Shown here piece by piece: positions 1 through 13,500 of a stretch of 64,000 nt of DNA. The number at the start of each line of letters is the position of its first letter. The stretch's first letter is position 1. The position numbers and the translations under genes are program-made. Under the pieces are notes generated by a model, which made no database searches, was not told the DNA's origin, and saw only the letters and a program-made list of their open reading frames with translations. Origin of the DNA: Sclerurus mexicanus (taxonomy: Eukaryota > Chordata > Aves > Passeriformes > Furnariidae); assembly GCA_013396755.1 (NCBI GenBank), contig VWZF01002528.1:418705-482704 (forward strand), in the 5' to 3' direction.

Positions 1-843
1 GTTTTCACAGTCAAATTCTTCTCTGCACAAGAGAACTCCACCCCTGTGCTCAGGGAAGCAAGTTTGCACACCCAGAGACCAGCTTGGCTAAGCTGGGAAA
101 TCCTGACAGAGCTGCAGTGCTAAAAGCAATATACAGGTGGTAAAGGCAAGGGTAGGCTACAAAGGACAAATGTAGAAATATCACTGAGGCACATGAGGAT
201 GGTTTTAGCAAAGCCAAAGCTCAGCTGGGGTCCGAACTGGCAAGTGCGTTAAGAACTATGAGAGGGAGGCAAGAGTGCAGAGAGCACTGGTGGCATGACA
301 GGGACCCTCTCTTACCATTGATGAAAAGTCATAGAGATCAGGGAAGGTTCCCAACGATTGGCACATGTTTGACCCATCTTCAACAAGAGTAACTAATGCA
401 GATCTTAAATCCTGGGTGCAGAAGGCCCTTTACTGGAACACTTTACAGGACTCTCCAGGGCAATTCTGCTTCCCAGTTCATCTTTATCCTTCATGCTACA
501 GAGCTCTCCTGACTGCTCTGATCAATAACAGTGGCAACATCAATTTAAAAGGGGACAAAATGTACCACCAAGACCAGCAGTGTGAGTGAAGACTGTTAAC
601 AGATCAGATGATACAAGTCTGTACTGCTTCCACTGCCTGTTAATTCAGTATTCATAGGCCACAACAACAGTGTAGTCCCACAATCGGAGTTATTTCTATA
701 AATGGAAGCAGTTATGCTGGCAATTGTTGCCTTTGGGTCAAGCTAAGATGTGAAAAGATGTGTTTGAAGCAAAATTCACCCCTTTACTAAAAAATAAACT
801 CTGCCTTTGCAATAGATCTAGCTCTTTTCCCCTCCCGTGTATG

Positions 844-902
844 TATATATACTTACATAAATACATTTGTGTATACGTGTATTTATATATATATACACAC
901 AA
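844..902. repeat. TA/CA-rich low-complexity patch
   Basis: This is a degenerate alternation of TA and CA/TG dinucleotides, including a short pure TA run followed by ACACAC. It looks like a decayed microsatellite. It contributes to a spurious minus-strand frame rich in Tyr and Ile. Confidence 0.7.
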
Positions 903-3564
903 ACTCCCTCTCCATATAAGGTCTTGGTAAATACAAACTGGATTTGACTCGGAAGGGAAAGAGTTTGATTTTAATAGGCCAAGCACATTTTATCAGACAA
1001 AATGAAAGACCAAAAAAAAATCCCAAACTAAGACCATGTAAGGTATGTATCAACCAGTTCTGAAAAAGGTTCCCACTGGAATTATTCCAGACTAAAACAA
1101 TGAGTCATCCCCTAAGGAATCCTGTCCTCACATGAAATATATAAATCATTGTCCATTTTGGAAGGATTATGCCAATAGCACATATCATTAAAATGTTATT
1201 CCTTTTAATAGCGCTAAGACAAAATCCAGCATTTTGTTCCATAGATCTTGATTTGCAATGTTACCAGGACTCTCACCACAGTCCCCCAGGGATGGAGTCA
1301 CAAGGACATTTAGTTCTTGCATAGTCAGTGTATGTTCCCATATGCCTCGGCAAATCTGGGCAAATGCAAACAGGATCCCAGCTCTCAGAGGTTTCCTCCC
1401 TTTCTCCCTTTTTAATTCCATGAGACAGAAAGGCTCTGTGAGGTGGTTGTGGCAGAACAGAAGAGAACAGAACATCCTAATGTAGTGCCCAAAAATCTCA
1501 GTGCTTGACTTACAACATAAGCAGCTTCATCGCTTCTCAAATTAGAACGCTGTGTCTGTTTTATAGTCCTGGTATAGAAATGACTGAACAGCTATTTGCT
1601 GGGAAAGACAAAAAGATGATGTGCTACCTAAGGGGAAAATAACTCTAGTCTTTAAAGAAAGCATAAGATTAATGGCATTAAAGTTAGGACAAATAGAATG
1701 AGCTCATTATGTGGCATTCCCAAAGAACAGGGTTTGTTTTCTATAAAATGTTTCCTATAGAAATTCAGAATGGCAAAATTCTGAGTGCATGATTTTGAAG
1801 AACGACCTCACATGTGACACTGAAATGTCATACAGATAAATCAATTGTTACTCTTACATATCTTTTGTTACAATCCCCTAAATGCTCCACTCCGAGTCTC
1901 ACTGCACTACTCATTGTACAAATATAAGCACCCACTAAAGCTGTCTCGTAACTCCAGCTGGAATGACTGGTCCCTAACTTCCAAGGCAAGAGAAATAAAA
2001 AAGGGATTCTCCATTTCCAAAAGGAAATCCACTAATCTGCATAATTAATGAAGACATCTTTAGCATTTCTTTTCTTAAGGGCTTTTTTCCCTGAGAGCGT
2101 TTCCTCCGCGGTCTCTGCCAAGGGTTCACAAAGCAGCTTCACAAAAGCAGCACCATTTTCTTTTGCACCCTAGAGAGACAGTGCCCATTAGTCACAGTCC
2201 CAATCATGTTCATACCGCTCCTCAGGCATCTGGGACATGAAAGGAGAAAATTGGTGAGCACCAACAACGCCGCTTAGTCACTATGACTTCATTCTGGCCC
2301 ACTCGTGACCAGTTACTTCATTGTTTGGAAATGCACGATTGAGATGCTGAACTCAGCATTTCAAAGGTGTTCTACCACACTTCCTACAAAGCTGAGGAAC
2401 CACCATCTTTCTCTTTGGTCGAGTCTGTGACATTAAACACACGAGGTACAAGGACTCTATGTAACAGAGGACTTCGTCTTTGCTGTGAATAAACACAAGT
2501 GAACAATTGAAACAATCATAGACAAGGTTCCATAGGATTTATTTTTTGGTTTAGCTTACCTAGACAAACATTATAGACATGCTACACGGAGGCAGATAAA
2601 TAAGGCTAATTAGCTCATTTTCAGGCTAATCAATTTTGGTTTATTGTCCCAAACCAAGCTACAATTCTTTGGTACCTCCAGGAATATAAAATGGATCGTG
2701 GGACTCGGGGAAAGAAAAAGCTTAGTAATGAGCTTAGCAGTCAAACCAACCACTCCTCATCACCCCAAATACAGTTTCTTCTTTACAACTGACCATTTTT
2801 TATTGATTTCTCTTAACTTACACATACTGCTACTACAGCTTCCCTCAGGAAAACATCCCGTAGGCTGACAGCTGTCACCACCAGGAGCTTTTCCCTCCTA
2901 TGCCTTTTTGCTCAGTTTTACCCCATTAGTTCTAGCTAAACCTCCTCTGTATCAGGTGAAATCCTTGCAGTTTGCATTCAGTTACTCCTTGCGGGCAGCT
3001 CGCTGAGAGCAGACATGGATTTGAACAAGGCAAAGCTCAGCAACATAGGAAAAGATTAGGATTGCTCCAGCCCTCCTTTTAGGCTGCTGGTGAAGACTGG
3101 AGTGCAAGCTCTATTGGGAGCACAACATTTTGTAAAGCAAGTAATCTGAATCGCCAGTGCTGGGGAAGACAAATATTTATCTTCCTGCATAATGTCCATA
3201 CAAAATCCTCAACCAAGTATTTACTTTTTCAAAGCCATTACGATGTTTACTATATCTAGACTCATGCAGAAAAAGATAAAGAGACAACACAACTGATTTT
3301 AAAGTTAACCATGAGCTAATCCTCACGCATCCGCAGCTTTGGGGCCAGCCATCATAAAATTAGTCATTTTTTTGAACATTTCAACATTTTTCTCAGGCAC
3401 TGTGTTAAAACTAACAAAGTTTGAAAGAAAATAACCTGAGCTGTTTTTCTGCTCTTCATTGCTGTTGATAAAAAAATGCAATAAGCATAAAATTAGGGAT
3501 TTAAAACATAGTTTTATATATGCTGTAGAAAATAAGAACTCAGATATATTTTGGTGCTGGACCC

Positions 3565-3588
3565 AAAAAAAAAAAAAGAATAAAAAAA
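3565..3588. repeat. A-rich run
   Basis: Thirteen consecutive A residues are followed by an interrupted A-rich stretch. It may be a simple repeat or the poly-A remnant of an unrecognised retroposed sequence. It lies about 40 bases upstream of the MIR-like element, and no target-site duplication was recognised. Confidence 0.6.
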
Positions 3589-3630
3589 CATCAAAGACTG
3601 GGTGAGCAGTTTGACTGAGTCATTATAACA

Positions 3631-3810
3631 GTTCCCTTGGGCAAGTCACTAAGGACATGATCCGCAACCACTGAAATTCAATTAAAAGATTCCCACTCAT
3701 GGCTGTAGGCTGTGGATGAGGCCTTCCAAAAAACCTCTCTGTCTCTTGGTTTTCATCCGTGAAGAGGAGAGAACCTTTTGCTACCCAAGCGTTGCAAGGA
3801 CAACTACATT
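3631..3810 (+). mobile_element. MIR/CORE-SINE-like fossil, split by a MITE
   Basis: The segment before the interruption reads like the MIR body (CCTTGGGCAAGTCACT), and the text resumes after it with AACCTCTCTGTCTCTTGG, then a TTTTCATC-type stretch and a degenerate end at about 3780-3800. Together these match the established MIR order: TTGGGCAAGTCACTTAACCTCTCTG, then the CAGTTT-CATCTG block. The gap at about 3652-3724 is filled by a separate palindromic element. MIRs are known as low-copy fossils in birds. The call is from memory of the consensus, not from an alignment. Confidence 0.6.
3652..3724. mobile_element. Palindromic MITE-like element inside the MIR
   Basis: The left arm begins near ACATGATCCGCAACCACTGA and the right arm ends near CTGTGGATGAGGCC, giving imperfect inverted arms around an AAAGATTCCCA centre. 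The layout matches a short amniote palindromic repeat in which GATCC-AAAGCCC-TTGAAGTCAATGG faces its own complement. It interrupts the MIR at the position where the consensus has TTAA, suggesting insertion at a TTAA-like target that has since decayed. Superfamily is uncertain. Confidence 0.55.
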
Positions 3811-6800
3811 GAGCTGTGCCCTGGTAACAAAATGGTGGGAACCACATCTGTATCTACAGATACAAATTCCACAAAACACGGAAACGGAAAGATCCACATA
3901 GCTGACAGCTAGAAGAAATGTGTCATTATACACTCCTATTATGATGCAAAACTGGACACAGTTTGTCATGAGGTCGGGAATACATGACTCACGTGGATAC
4001 CAAGGGCTCTTGTTTATGTTCCACTTTGCATCAAGCCATGGTTTGCACAAACAATATTCAACTTTCCTTCTCTTCTTTCTTTAAATTATTTTATTTTTGA
4101 GCCCGCCCTTCCTCCTCCCATTCCCCCAGCAAGAAGCTGGCAAGGGATGCAAAGCATCTCGGTTGGAAATGACAGCTGGTGGGTGAGACAGCATCAAACT
4201 CTTCACTGGCTTTTACTTTGGTCTTTTGGGAATGAACCGAAATGAGATTTCTTCACAATATTCCCCCTATCTTTTGCCCTAGAATAAACTTCAGAAAGGG
4301 ATCATGAGCCAACTCCTCCTTGGGCAAGTCAGAAGGGGTTTTCATAGCCCATACACCAGACTTGCTTGGAAAACAGGACCTCTGCTCCGTGGGAAATTCC
4401 AATGTTCCAAAATATGTTTTGTGCTCTAACTTGGAACAAGCAAAACTTCTTTTCAGTATGAAGGTTTTCCTCAAAAAAATTCTCTTAAAAACACTAAAAA
4501 CTAAATATGTTACTTAGAGTTAGAGCACGATATAGGCATAAAATACTCAGAGATCCAAGTATTACATTTTATCAATACCACATAGTACGAACCATTACAA
4601 CATAGAAGTCAAACAAAATTTAAAAAAAAAATTAAAAATACACAAAATTCTGGGTGAAAATAAGTTAAAATGCACCTCTCAAACAAGCCCGGGTAGCACA
4701 TTGTGTGAATACAGGTGCTGTTTGCCATAACAAAGACACTTTGGTACCTCTCTGTGGCACATTCTTGGGGAGTGCACAAAACACCATTGGTGTCATCAAG
4801 CAATTTATTCTTACATGACACTTAATGCACACTTGGGCATGTATTCATGTAGGATTCATTATGGGAAACCCCTACAGCTGTAATGATCTCCATTGTTTAA
4901 GCAGTGGCCCTCCAGCTTTAAATTGCTTCCTGTGTAGCACGAGACGCTGGATAGAGCAGATTTCATTTCCCTTTCAGTAAAAGCTGTCTTATCGGGTTAT
5001 TGATACTTCAGCTAAGAGGCAGTAAATATATTTTGATTTTTTTATTTGAATGGGAAACACATCCCACACCTGTACTTCAGCCCCACACCTTAGTCCTTTG
5101 TTGGGAAAAGAACACAGACAATGAGCTCTCTATGAGAGAGCCCTGCGTAATGTTAACATGGTCAAACCTCCTTGTGCAAGCACGGGAATATCAAAGGCAG
5201 GCGAGGAGCAGCTGGAACCTTGGAGACAGACTCCTTTTCACAGACATTTGACTAATCTGATGATGTATCCTCAGCACTATGTGCACTGGAGCAATGAACT
5301 TGCCTCTACAAGCAGTCACCTTTTGCCTGTCAACAGGGTTTACCTGAAGGGAAGCAGCACCTTGGGTTTGTACAGCAGGGCTTCCCACCAGCCTCAATTA
5401 CCTTATGAATGCTCTGTAATGCAGGAGACTGATTTCATCTGCACATACGCCCTGATCGACTGAAATGGGACTGAAGGGGCAAAAGAAAGGAGAAAACCAG
5501 GCCAAGATGCCCTAAAATACAGGACAGCAGCACTACGAGTATGTTCCTGATGTATCAGGAGACAAGACAGACACAGAAAAGTTAAATGGAAGCTGCAGCA
5601 AAGAGATAATTGGGGCATTCACCAACAGGAATCTCTGTGGATGGGAATAAACACGAAAGTGTGAAATGCTGCTTTGGGCACGTGGACCCATGTTTGCAGG
5701 TTGGGATGCAAACAGACAGCTCTGCAGGCCAGATCCCAGTCTCCTCGCAGTTAGTGGAAGATTTATACAGAACTCAACCAAATTTGGATCAAATCTTAGG
5801 TGACTGCAAACAGTTCTCCTGGCTGCACAAGCCCCCATCGCTGAATGCCACAAACCTGCTCAGGGCCTTTTTCCCTGTTCCCTCCTACAACCCTGCTCAT
5901 TATTTATGCCAGCACACAAGTGGTCCTGATTCCTCGGGATATTGTCCATCATTCCATTACACAATTACTTCTTAGATTCTCCGTATCTCAAACTGCTTCT
6001 CCAAAAGGAATTGCTTAGGAGCCAGGGATTATTTACTGGCAACCATGAGTATGTCAAACCCTCCAGATGTTTATTATGACTACTACTTTCCAGGGTTGTC
6101 AGCCAATAGCTCTGTTTGTGGCTCGCCCTTCACCAGGACATCAGATAACTGCAGCTCACAGTCCTGAATTTAGCACTGGTCACCCTTTGATCCACAATTC
6201 ATCTTGCTTTCTGCTAGACTGTAAAATGTTTCAGCATTAGTCCATGAAACTCGTCTCACCACTCTCTTGGTATTGAAATATTTTCCTTATCAGCCATGAC
6301 AACCTGTTGAACTCAACTGATTCTGAATTTGGCCTTGCAGCTGGCTGACACTACGGTAGCAGTGTGTATTATTGGCAGATAATACAAGGAATATTTTAAA
6401 TGGTACAAGCTTTATCTGTCGTTCAATGCCCAAGGTAACCTCTGTACTGGGAAAAGTGAACTTTCCAACAGGACAGAGGAAGACAGTGTCCTTGAACAAT
6501 TTCATTGTGCTTCATCCAGCACATTTTCTCTCCCTCCTCAGTGTATAGTTTTGTGCTCTTCTTGGACCTCAACTTTTTAACTGGAAATAGCTCCAGAAAT
6601 ATACCCTTCAAATAACTAGAATAAATCAGCTAAGGCCCTTTGGGCTTCCAGATAAAACTCCAGGCACACAAGTCCCGTTAAAATCAAACTTGTCCTGAAG
6701 ACCAAAGAACAGGATTGAGTCTGTTGCTCTTCCAGGCAATATCCCAAAGAGAGCAAGAGCCGAAGGAGGGAGCACAGAATTGGGAAAACCAATTCCTCCA

Positions 6801-9800
6801 GCAGCTGCCTGCTGCAGAGGATGTGTGCCAGGTACTGGGTGGAGATAAAGCAGGAGATGAATGGACAGTCTCCTGGGGATTTCTACCAGCTGCCTGCGAC
6901 TCAGAACTGATCTAACCTGTGCCATGGGTGGGGCAGGGCATCAGGAAACCATAATCGCCTCCCAGCTGTTCCTTCCTTCCTCCACCCATGCTCATCGCTG
7001 CGGAAGCCAAGCACGGAGGAGGGTTTTGGCAGGATAACAGTAATGTGCCAATGGCAGAACATGTGTTTAGCTCATATAATTCCTCTGTGGATGCAAGGAT
7101 CGACATGCCTGTGCTCCATGCCTGACTCCTCATAAAGGAGAACTAGAACGAGGGCTTACATAAAACAAGCCGAGAGAGGTAAGGAGCAAACAAGGGATTC
7201 ACTGCAATGTTTTTATGGATGGAAGCCGGTTCTGTTTTGGTTTTGCTGTGGGAAAATTCCTGCTGCAATAATAACTTTCATTTTTATGGATCCCTCATGC
7301 CTAACAAATTGAGAGACTATTTATTTAAGCATCACTTCAGCCACCACGGAAATGGAACGGTGTCCCGGGTGAAACACGGTGTCCCAAAACATCTGATCGG
7401 CTTGTAACAGCAAATGGATAGATTTCCAAAGGTGTCTGGAGCACACCAAAGTACCAGCCCAGGCTCTTACAAGCATCCAAAGTCAGGCAGAGTTCCTTGT
7501 TGGTTTCCATTAGATTTCAGAGAGGATTAAAATTCATGCTGAAGTCCAAGTAGCTAACTGCCTGGGATGTTTAGCCTGAGAAAAAATTCACTTGAGACGG
7601 GCAGCAATCATCACTATGCTAGAACCTGACTTGGCACTCCACTATCAACAACCATCATCTTGAAAACACTGCCAGAAAATCTATTTTTCCCCCCAAGAGA
7701 ATAAATTCTTTCAGCTCACCAAATGGATACAATTTATTCTACTGAAGTAGTCCCACAGTCACATTAAATCATGAAAAGGGATTAGAAGGACACAGAATTA
7801 CTTCATTAGTATTCTTGCACGATGTTCACGTCCTCTGAAACTTCCACAATATCTCCTGATGCATCACTGTTAAGCCTTTAGACCTTTTAAACACTACCCA
7901 AAATGGTATGGCTGTAAAATTAATAGGTACAACCATGAATTTGCAAAACATGTTCATCTTTGTAATGTTCTGACAAAGTTTGCATTCAAGTTTAAACATC
8001 AGAGGTTCATTCTGGGCTTAAAAACTGTCCGTGTTAGAGACCACAACTCATGTCTGACTGAAGTTCTGAGCTGTATTCAAACCAATAAAAGGGGATTATC
8101 GGCAAAATGCCTTATCCATGGACCCCAAATCATTTAAATGTCTCCCTCCTTTTGCCCAAACCAGTCAATCTATAACTTCCTGGCTTGATTTTGTAACTGT
8201 TTTACCCACAAATCTCTGAAAATGGTTGCTGATTGGGGGTATAAGGTTAGAAAACTATTAGAGATGTTAGGGGCTTTAAATCTACGCATTGTGGACCTTA
8301 CTGAAACGAGTTCTCTTAAGCTCTGCTAGTGCTCCTGACCTTAAAGGTCTCAATATCCCAAGCCTCAAGATCCCTCACAGTTAATATATGTTTAACTTTT
8401 TTTAATTCCCCTTCTCTGTTGTACCTCTTTAGATGTAAAGCTTTTCCCTAAAACTGAGATTCTTTGGTTAAAACAGCACGTGCCAGGTTAAGGAAATTGG
8501 GACGTAAGAACTACAGCATTCCCAATAAAAGTAGAGACGATATTTTTCTACTCCTACTTTTTTTTTTCCCCCATGAGAAATAATAAAACTGCTAGTTACA
8601 AAGAAACTGGAATATGTTTTTCCTAATGTGCATCTTGCCGGGAAGAATCACGAAGTAGAGAGCAGAGTAGCACAACATTCCAGCATGAATTCTCCACAGA
8701 CTCCCTCACAGGCTGGCTGAAGCATTTCTTACTGCCAAAGTGATGTCAGGCATGGGTAAGAAACCCAAAAGGCTCTAATCTATCCAAGTTTGAGCACTTG
8801 CACTGAAACAGCTCCGAAACATTCGCTCTAAGACACTTTCCCCAATGAAAAGCAGAGATGAACGCTTGAGTTTCCAAGAGAGAAAGAGGGAACAAATCAC
8901 ACCCTTCAAGTCTGTAATGGAAAGAGAATTGCAGCGTGTAGCTTTCCCTTCTGCTACATCGGTGACTAACAAAGGACCCGAGACACCTCTCCCCTACTGA
9001 GATGGGAGGGAGACATCCCAGGACAAGGCTCGTGTTCATTAATTGGAAGAGGGGAAGGTTTCAGCCAAACCAAAATGAAACTAAGTAAAGTTTTCCAACA
9101 GCCAAAATCAAGTTCATGTGTTCCATTAGTAAAGAAGAAAACTGGTGTTGGAGAATAACAGACTGGGTTTTCCAAAGCTTTCTCCACAGGGAAGGGACCT
9201 GGGTCACAGAGAAGGCTAAAGAAAGCTGGATTTCTGGCAAAAGTAGCGAGCAGGAGGAAAAAGTACTAAAACCTTGAGGGGGGATAGTCCGCTGGGTTTT
9301 TCAGGCTGTGTTGATGCTAAATTGCTATGATTCTGGATTGCTCGGTGTATGGGACAGCCCTGACTACACAGACTTCATGGGGACAGGGAATCTTCCGTAA
9401 ATGTAGTACGCGGAGCCCACGTGCTGTTGGGTTCCCAGGAAAAACCAGTCAATGGCCCTTTTCAGCTCTTAAGATGACACATACCAATTCTAAAAATGAC
9501 ACTGCAGAGTTTAAAAAGGATAAGTTTAGAAATATTTAGCTTCATATGTTGAATTCAGCCCCATCTCTTACAAATAGAATACACGAGATGAGAACAGCCA
9601 GCACGTGTCTTCATCAAAGAAACCTTCAAATAAATTGAATCTGTGCTATTCTAACTATACCCCTCCAGTAATAATGTTTCCACACTAAAGGAAAAGGAGG
9701 ATTTGCTCAAAAACACGTGCCATGTGTGACCAGGTATAAGACTTCCATGGCTGCTTACAAGAGGAAAACCTATCCTGTGTATGGAACTCTGCCACTTGGG

Positions 9801-10420
9801 AGTAATGTGATCACTTTTACTGAACAGCAATAAAACTTGATGGCTTCCCACACCCGTTTGTATCCTGTAGCCATCACTTCCTGACAGACCTTCAAATCCT
9901 CCAGCTCAGTGTAAAAAACAGTTCCCCGCAACTCAGAGTTAGCAAATGCAGTCTAAGCCTTGCTATTAAGCATTGCATGTCATCTGTAACACTCTGACAT
10001 TCTCAAATATAACTTTAAAGAAAGCTTAATTTACACTTTATCTGTTTACTTAGTAGTAAGGTGGGCACATGAAATCATCAGCACCTTGTATTTTGCCGAG
10101 CGAAATCCACAGCTTAGTTTTAGGATTATTAAGCAGCATGATGTCTATCACCGTGCCTAACACCATGGACTGAGCCAGGAACCTTAAACCATGAATCACT
10201 GCAGCCTGAGCTGAATCCAAGTGCTGTTCTGGGGATTTTTATTAGCCATTGCCTGCTTCACCGGCCTCGCCAAGAATCAGATGTGTCCTCTCCTCTGTGA
10301 ATTCAGCCTTGGGTTTTCAAGCTGCCCGAGGTAACACTTTTCTCCTTGGCGGCATTTGGAAGCTCTCAGAGCATTCTATGAAAACATGCTACCTTCAGCA
10401 CCTCCACACCAGCAAAATGA
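3811..10420. other. Unique non-coding sequence
   Basis: The largest frame is 121 codons (5610-5975, plus). It has no recognisable domain, a composition like translated intron, and no convincing splice sites at its limits. No CR1, SINE or MITE was recognised. Short homopolymer runs of T (for example near 8560) are the only simple repeats. Confidence 0.65.
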
Positions 10421-10500
10421 GTCACACAGATAAAGTAACTTATCTGAGAACAGGTGACTGAACCCAGGTATTCTGAAAAGGATACGGACAGCCCAGAGAT
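10421..10500 (-). mobile_element. MIR/CORE-SINE-like fossil
   Basis: Read on the plus strand, the order is CACACAGATAAAGTAACTTA, then GACTGAACCCAGGTATTCTGA. This resembles the reverse complement of the MIR body, where a TTAAGTAACTTGCCCAAGG block is followed by a GAACCCAGG block. Divergence is high and the ends are not definable by eye. Confidence 0.35.
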
Positions 10501-13500
10501 GTATGATTGACAGCTGCCTTCTGAAATGCTGTAGCTGGTTCAGGTCTGCGGGTTTAGAATGAAGTAGCTTAAACTGATCTACTAAAAATAGGAAGCCGTT
10601 CATTGACCTAAGTATAATAAACCCGTGGTTTCAATAAGGTACATAAGAAAAACATATATTTCAAGGCCATGATGCATTTGCTTGCTTGTTGCTCTCAGGG
10701 AAAAGTCAAAGCACTACATGCAGAACCCAATGTGACCGTCATTATTCTGACAGCAATTAGTGCTGCTCATGTCAGTGTTCTAGATCAGCTGGGGATGCTG
10801 CACCCAGTCTCAGGTCATTGACAGAGCTTCAGCTCTATGCATCTGGCTTGATGTTAACTCTGACAACTGTCAATTTTTATATATTCTTTTCTTTTGCTAT
10901 GCCATGCGCACCCTCTTATGAGTTGCATGCATTCCGGCTACAAATGTTGGATGCAAAGGAACTCGTTCATAAGAAATAAGAGCAAAGCTCAGCATGCACA
11001 AATTCAATTTAAAAAGTTCCAGGGGTGTCTATACTTTGGGCTTGAGGTCTAATTTTAAAATTGCATCAAATAAGAATTTTAATGAAAAAAGAGAAAGAAA
11101 GGCAGGTGGGACTCACAACAGTTACATCAATATCTTTTCTTTCTACCTTCGGCCATCGTGGCAAGTTTTTCCCCTATGAGGCTATTTTATATTGCCAGGC
11201 TGTCCCAGCATGAACTCCAGCAAATGATGGCACCAAGAGCCAATTTCCCCCTGTAATGCATCCTGGTTCTATTTTATGAAGCCAATAATTTTTCTGAATG
11301 GCACATTTTCATGGCCAAAGACTGAAAGAAAAGCATCAGGTGCGAATGCACCCTGAAGAGCAGAGGGGACAAGACTGAACAAGGCATTTTGGATTATGTG
11401 TTTTTGCATATCTCTGTTGCCCAACCCATGTTACCACTGGAATCCTCAGTGTGATCACAGTCCATGCTAATATAGATACGCAGCTAAGGCCAAAGCCCCT
11501 CCAGGTTAACAGGTGTGTAAGTGCTATCAAAGTGCTTCAAGCTTTCTTTAGTTACAGCTTTTCCATTTATGTGTTTTCTGTTGCAGCAAAAACTGCTCAA
11601 GTTAAAAAAAAAAATAGGTCCGTCTCTAGTTCTGCCAAACTTGAATTTTGTGCACTGTGAGAGCAGCAGGTAAGCTGATCCAGTTGTGAGCATTTCCCTG
11701 TTTGACTGGTTCATGGTGTATTTAGTCAACAATGTGATGTTGGTGCCTGTTGGAAGGCAAAGGATCTGTGCAGTGTTCCAGCCCTGTAACACATCCATAG
11801 GGCTGGAGCTGCAGTATAAAAGAGGCACACACAAGCTTCACTGGCAAAGCCCGCACTGCAAATAAAGCCTCAGCACTCAAAAACAGACAGTCTCCCTTCT
11901 CATTCTGAGTAATGTCTGCCTTCCATTCAGTTGAACAGCCCACAATGGAAGTAACAAAGGCATGCCAGATGAAAAACATCACACTGCAAGATCCCTGTAC
12001 GCTGGAGAAAATCCTGTAATTGCTTACTGACATATTTCTGTCAAAGAAGAGATGCCTCATGTTAAAAAGGGGGAAAATTGAAAACTATTTATGTCCAGAT
12101 TGCTCCCCTTTAAAGTTTTATCCTGATCAAAATGTGATTGCTGTGGTTTTCACTACAGAGCTTGTATGGGGTTTCCCCAGCCTGCGTCCTGTAAAGATCA
12201 GCTCACATACCAAAGGAGTGCTAGAGTGGGAGGAAAGGACTTGCTGGCAGGCTGCAGTGAGGGTGACATCAGCTCCAGCCCGTGTTGGAAGTGGCCACAG
12301 ACAGTGGGTGGTAGAGGCAGGACAGGTATGCAAACACTGATCAGCAAGACACCAGATTTTTAATGGCCATTCACCATTACGCATCCTTATTAGAGAGCTG
12401 ATTCAGTTACTTGAATCACCTTGATTTCCTTTGGGTTTTACATTAGTTTTATTTGTGCTTATGTGCCTCACAAGTAATGAGTCATCCTAAACTTCTTGCT
12501 CAGATCAATATTCATTCTTCTTTTCAGAGTAATATTATTCATTTTACAGCAGTGGATCATTATTTAGAATGCATTAATAAAATAGAAGACTTTAGCCTAT
12601 TAAAATCATACAATGAAAATCAGAAGGCATAGGTTGCAAATAATTCAGTCATTAAAAATAAATCCTCAGAGCTATTTGGCAAACACTTAAGCATTAAATT
12701 CACATTAATTCTGTTGATGAACGATCTAAAGAGTGGGAGAAGTTTCATCAAAAGCGTTAGCTAACAGCACCAATAATGTAACTCTACCTGGCCCTAAACA
12801 ACAGAAGATGAGATAGAACTAACACACAGTGTATTACTAGAGAGTAACAACCTGCCCAGAGACTCCAGTCACTTCTTGACCACAAAGTCTGACGCATTTC
12901 TGACATTTTAGCTCAAACTGAAGTTACAGCCCCATCCTAAACCCCCAGAAACCTGATCTCTGCATTGTGCTCAGAATTGAGATCAGAACAGTCCCAAATA
13001 TCCCCTGTGCCGTTCAAACCTATGAATCTTTGGATAACGTTGTCTTTGAGGAACAGATCTAAACTGGTGGCTTTCATCAATCCCACTTTCTCTACAGACA
13101 CGCTCCTGCCAAATAAAACCAAAAAAAACCCGTGCTGTTCTGCTCTTTCAGGCCTTCACTGAGTTTGTAGCATCACACATTCTCACTTTCAAGCATCCCT
13201 TCCAGCATTTAGGAAACTCAAGTTATTGATGGTTCTGATGGGGACAACTGGTGAGGAGAGGTGGGGCTTTCCTGACCCTCTGTGCTTCCAGTGAGGCTGA
13301 CAGCACCAAGAATTACCTCAAACATGAGAGCTGAGAGCACGAACAGAAGTTAGGCCTATTTTTGAAAAGCACAGCTTCTTTGCTCCTAGAGCTGACACAT
13401 CTACAGGTACATGAACTGGTAATACAAATCCGGAAAGCAAGCCCCTGGGGAATATGAATTCCTATTTTTCATGTTTCTGTTATGGCAGCACTTAAAGATA

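Larger units (their letters stand above)
1..3630. other. Unique AT-rich non-coding sequence
   Basis: No frame here reaches 100 codons and none resembles a known protein. The only internal structure I see is a TA/CA-rich low-complexity patch at about 844-902 and an A-rich run at 3565-3588, just before the SINE-like element. No recognisable interspersed repeat was found by eye. Confidence 0.7.
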
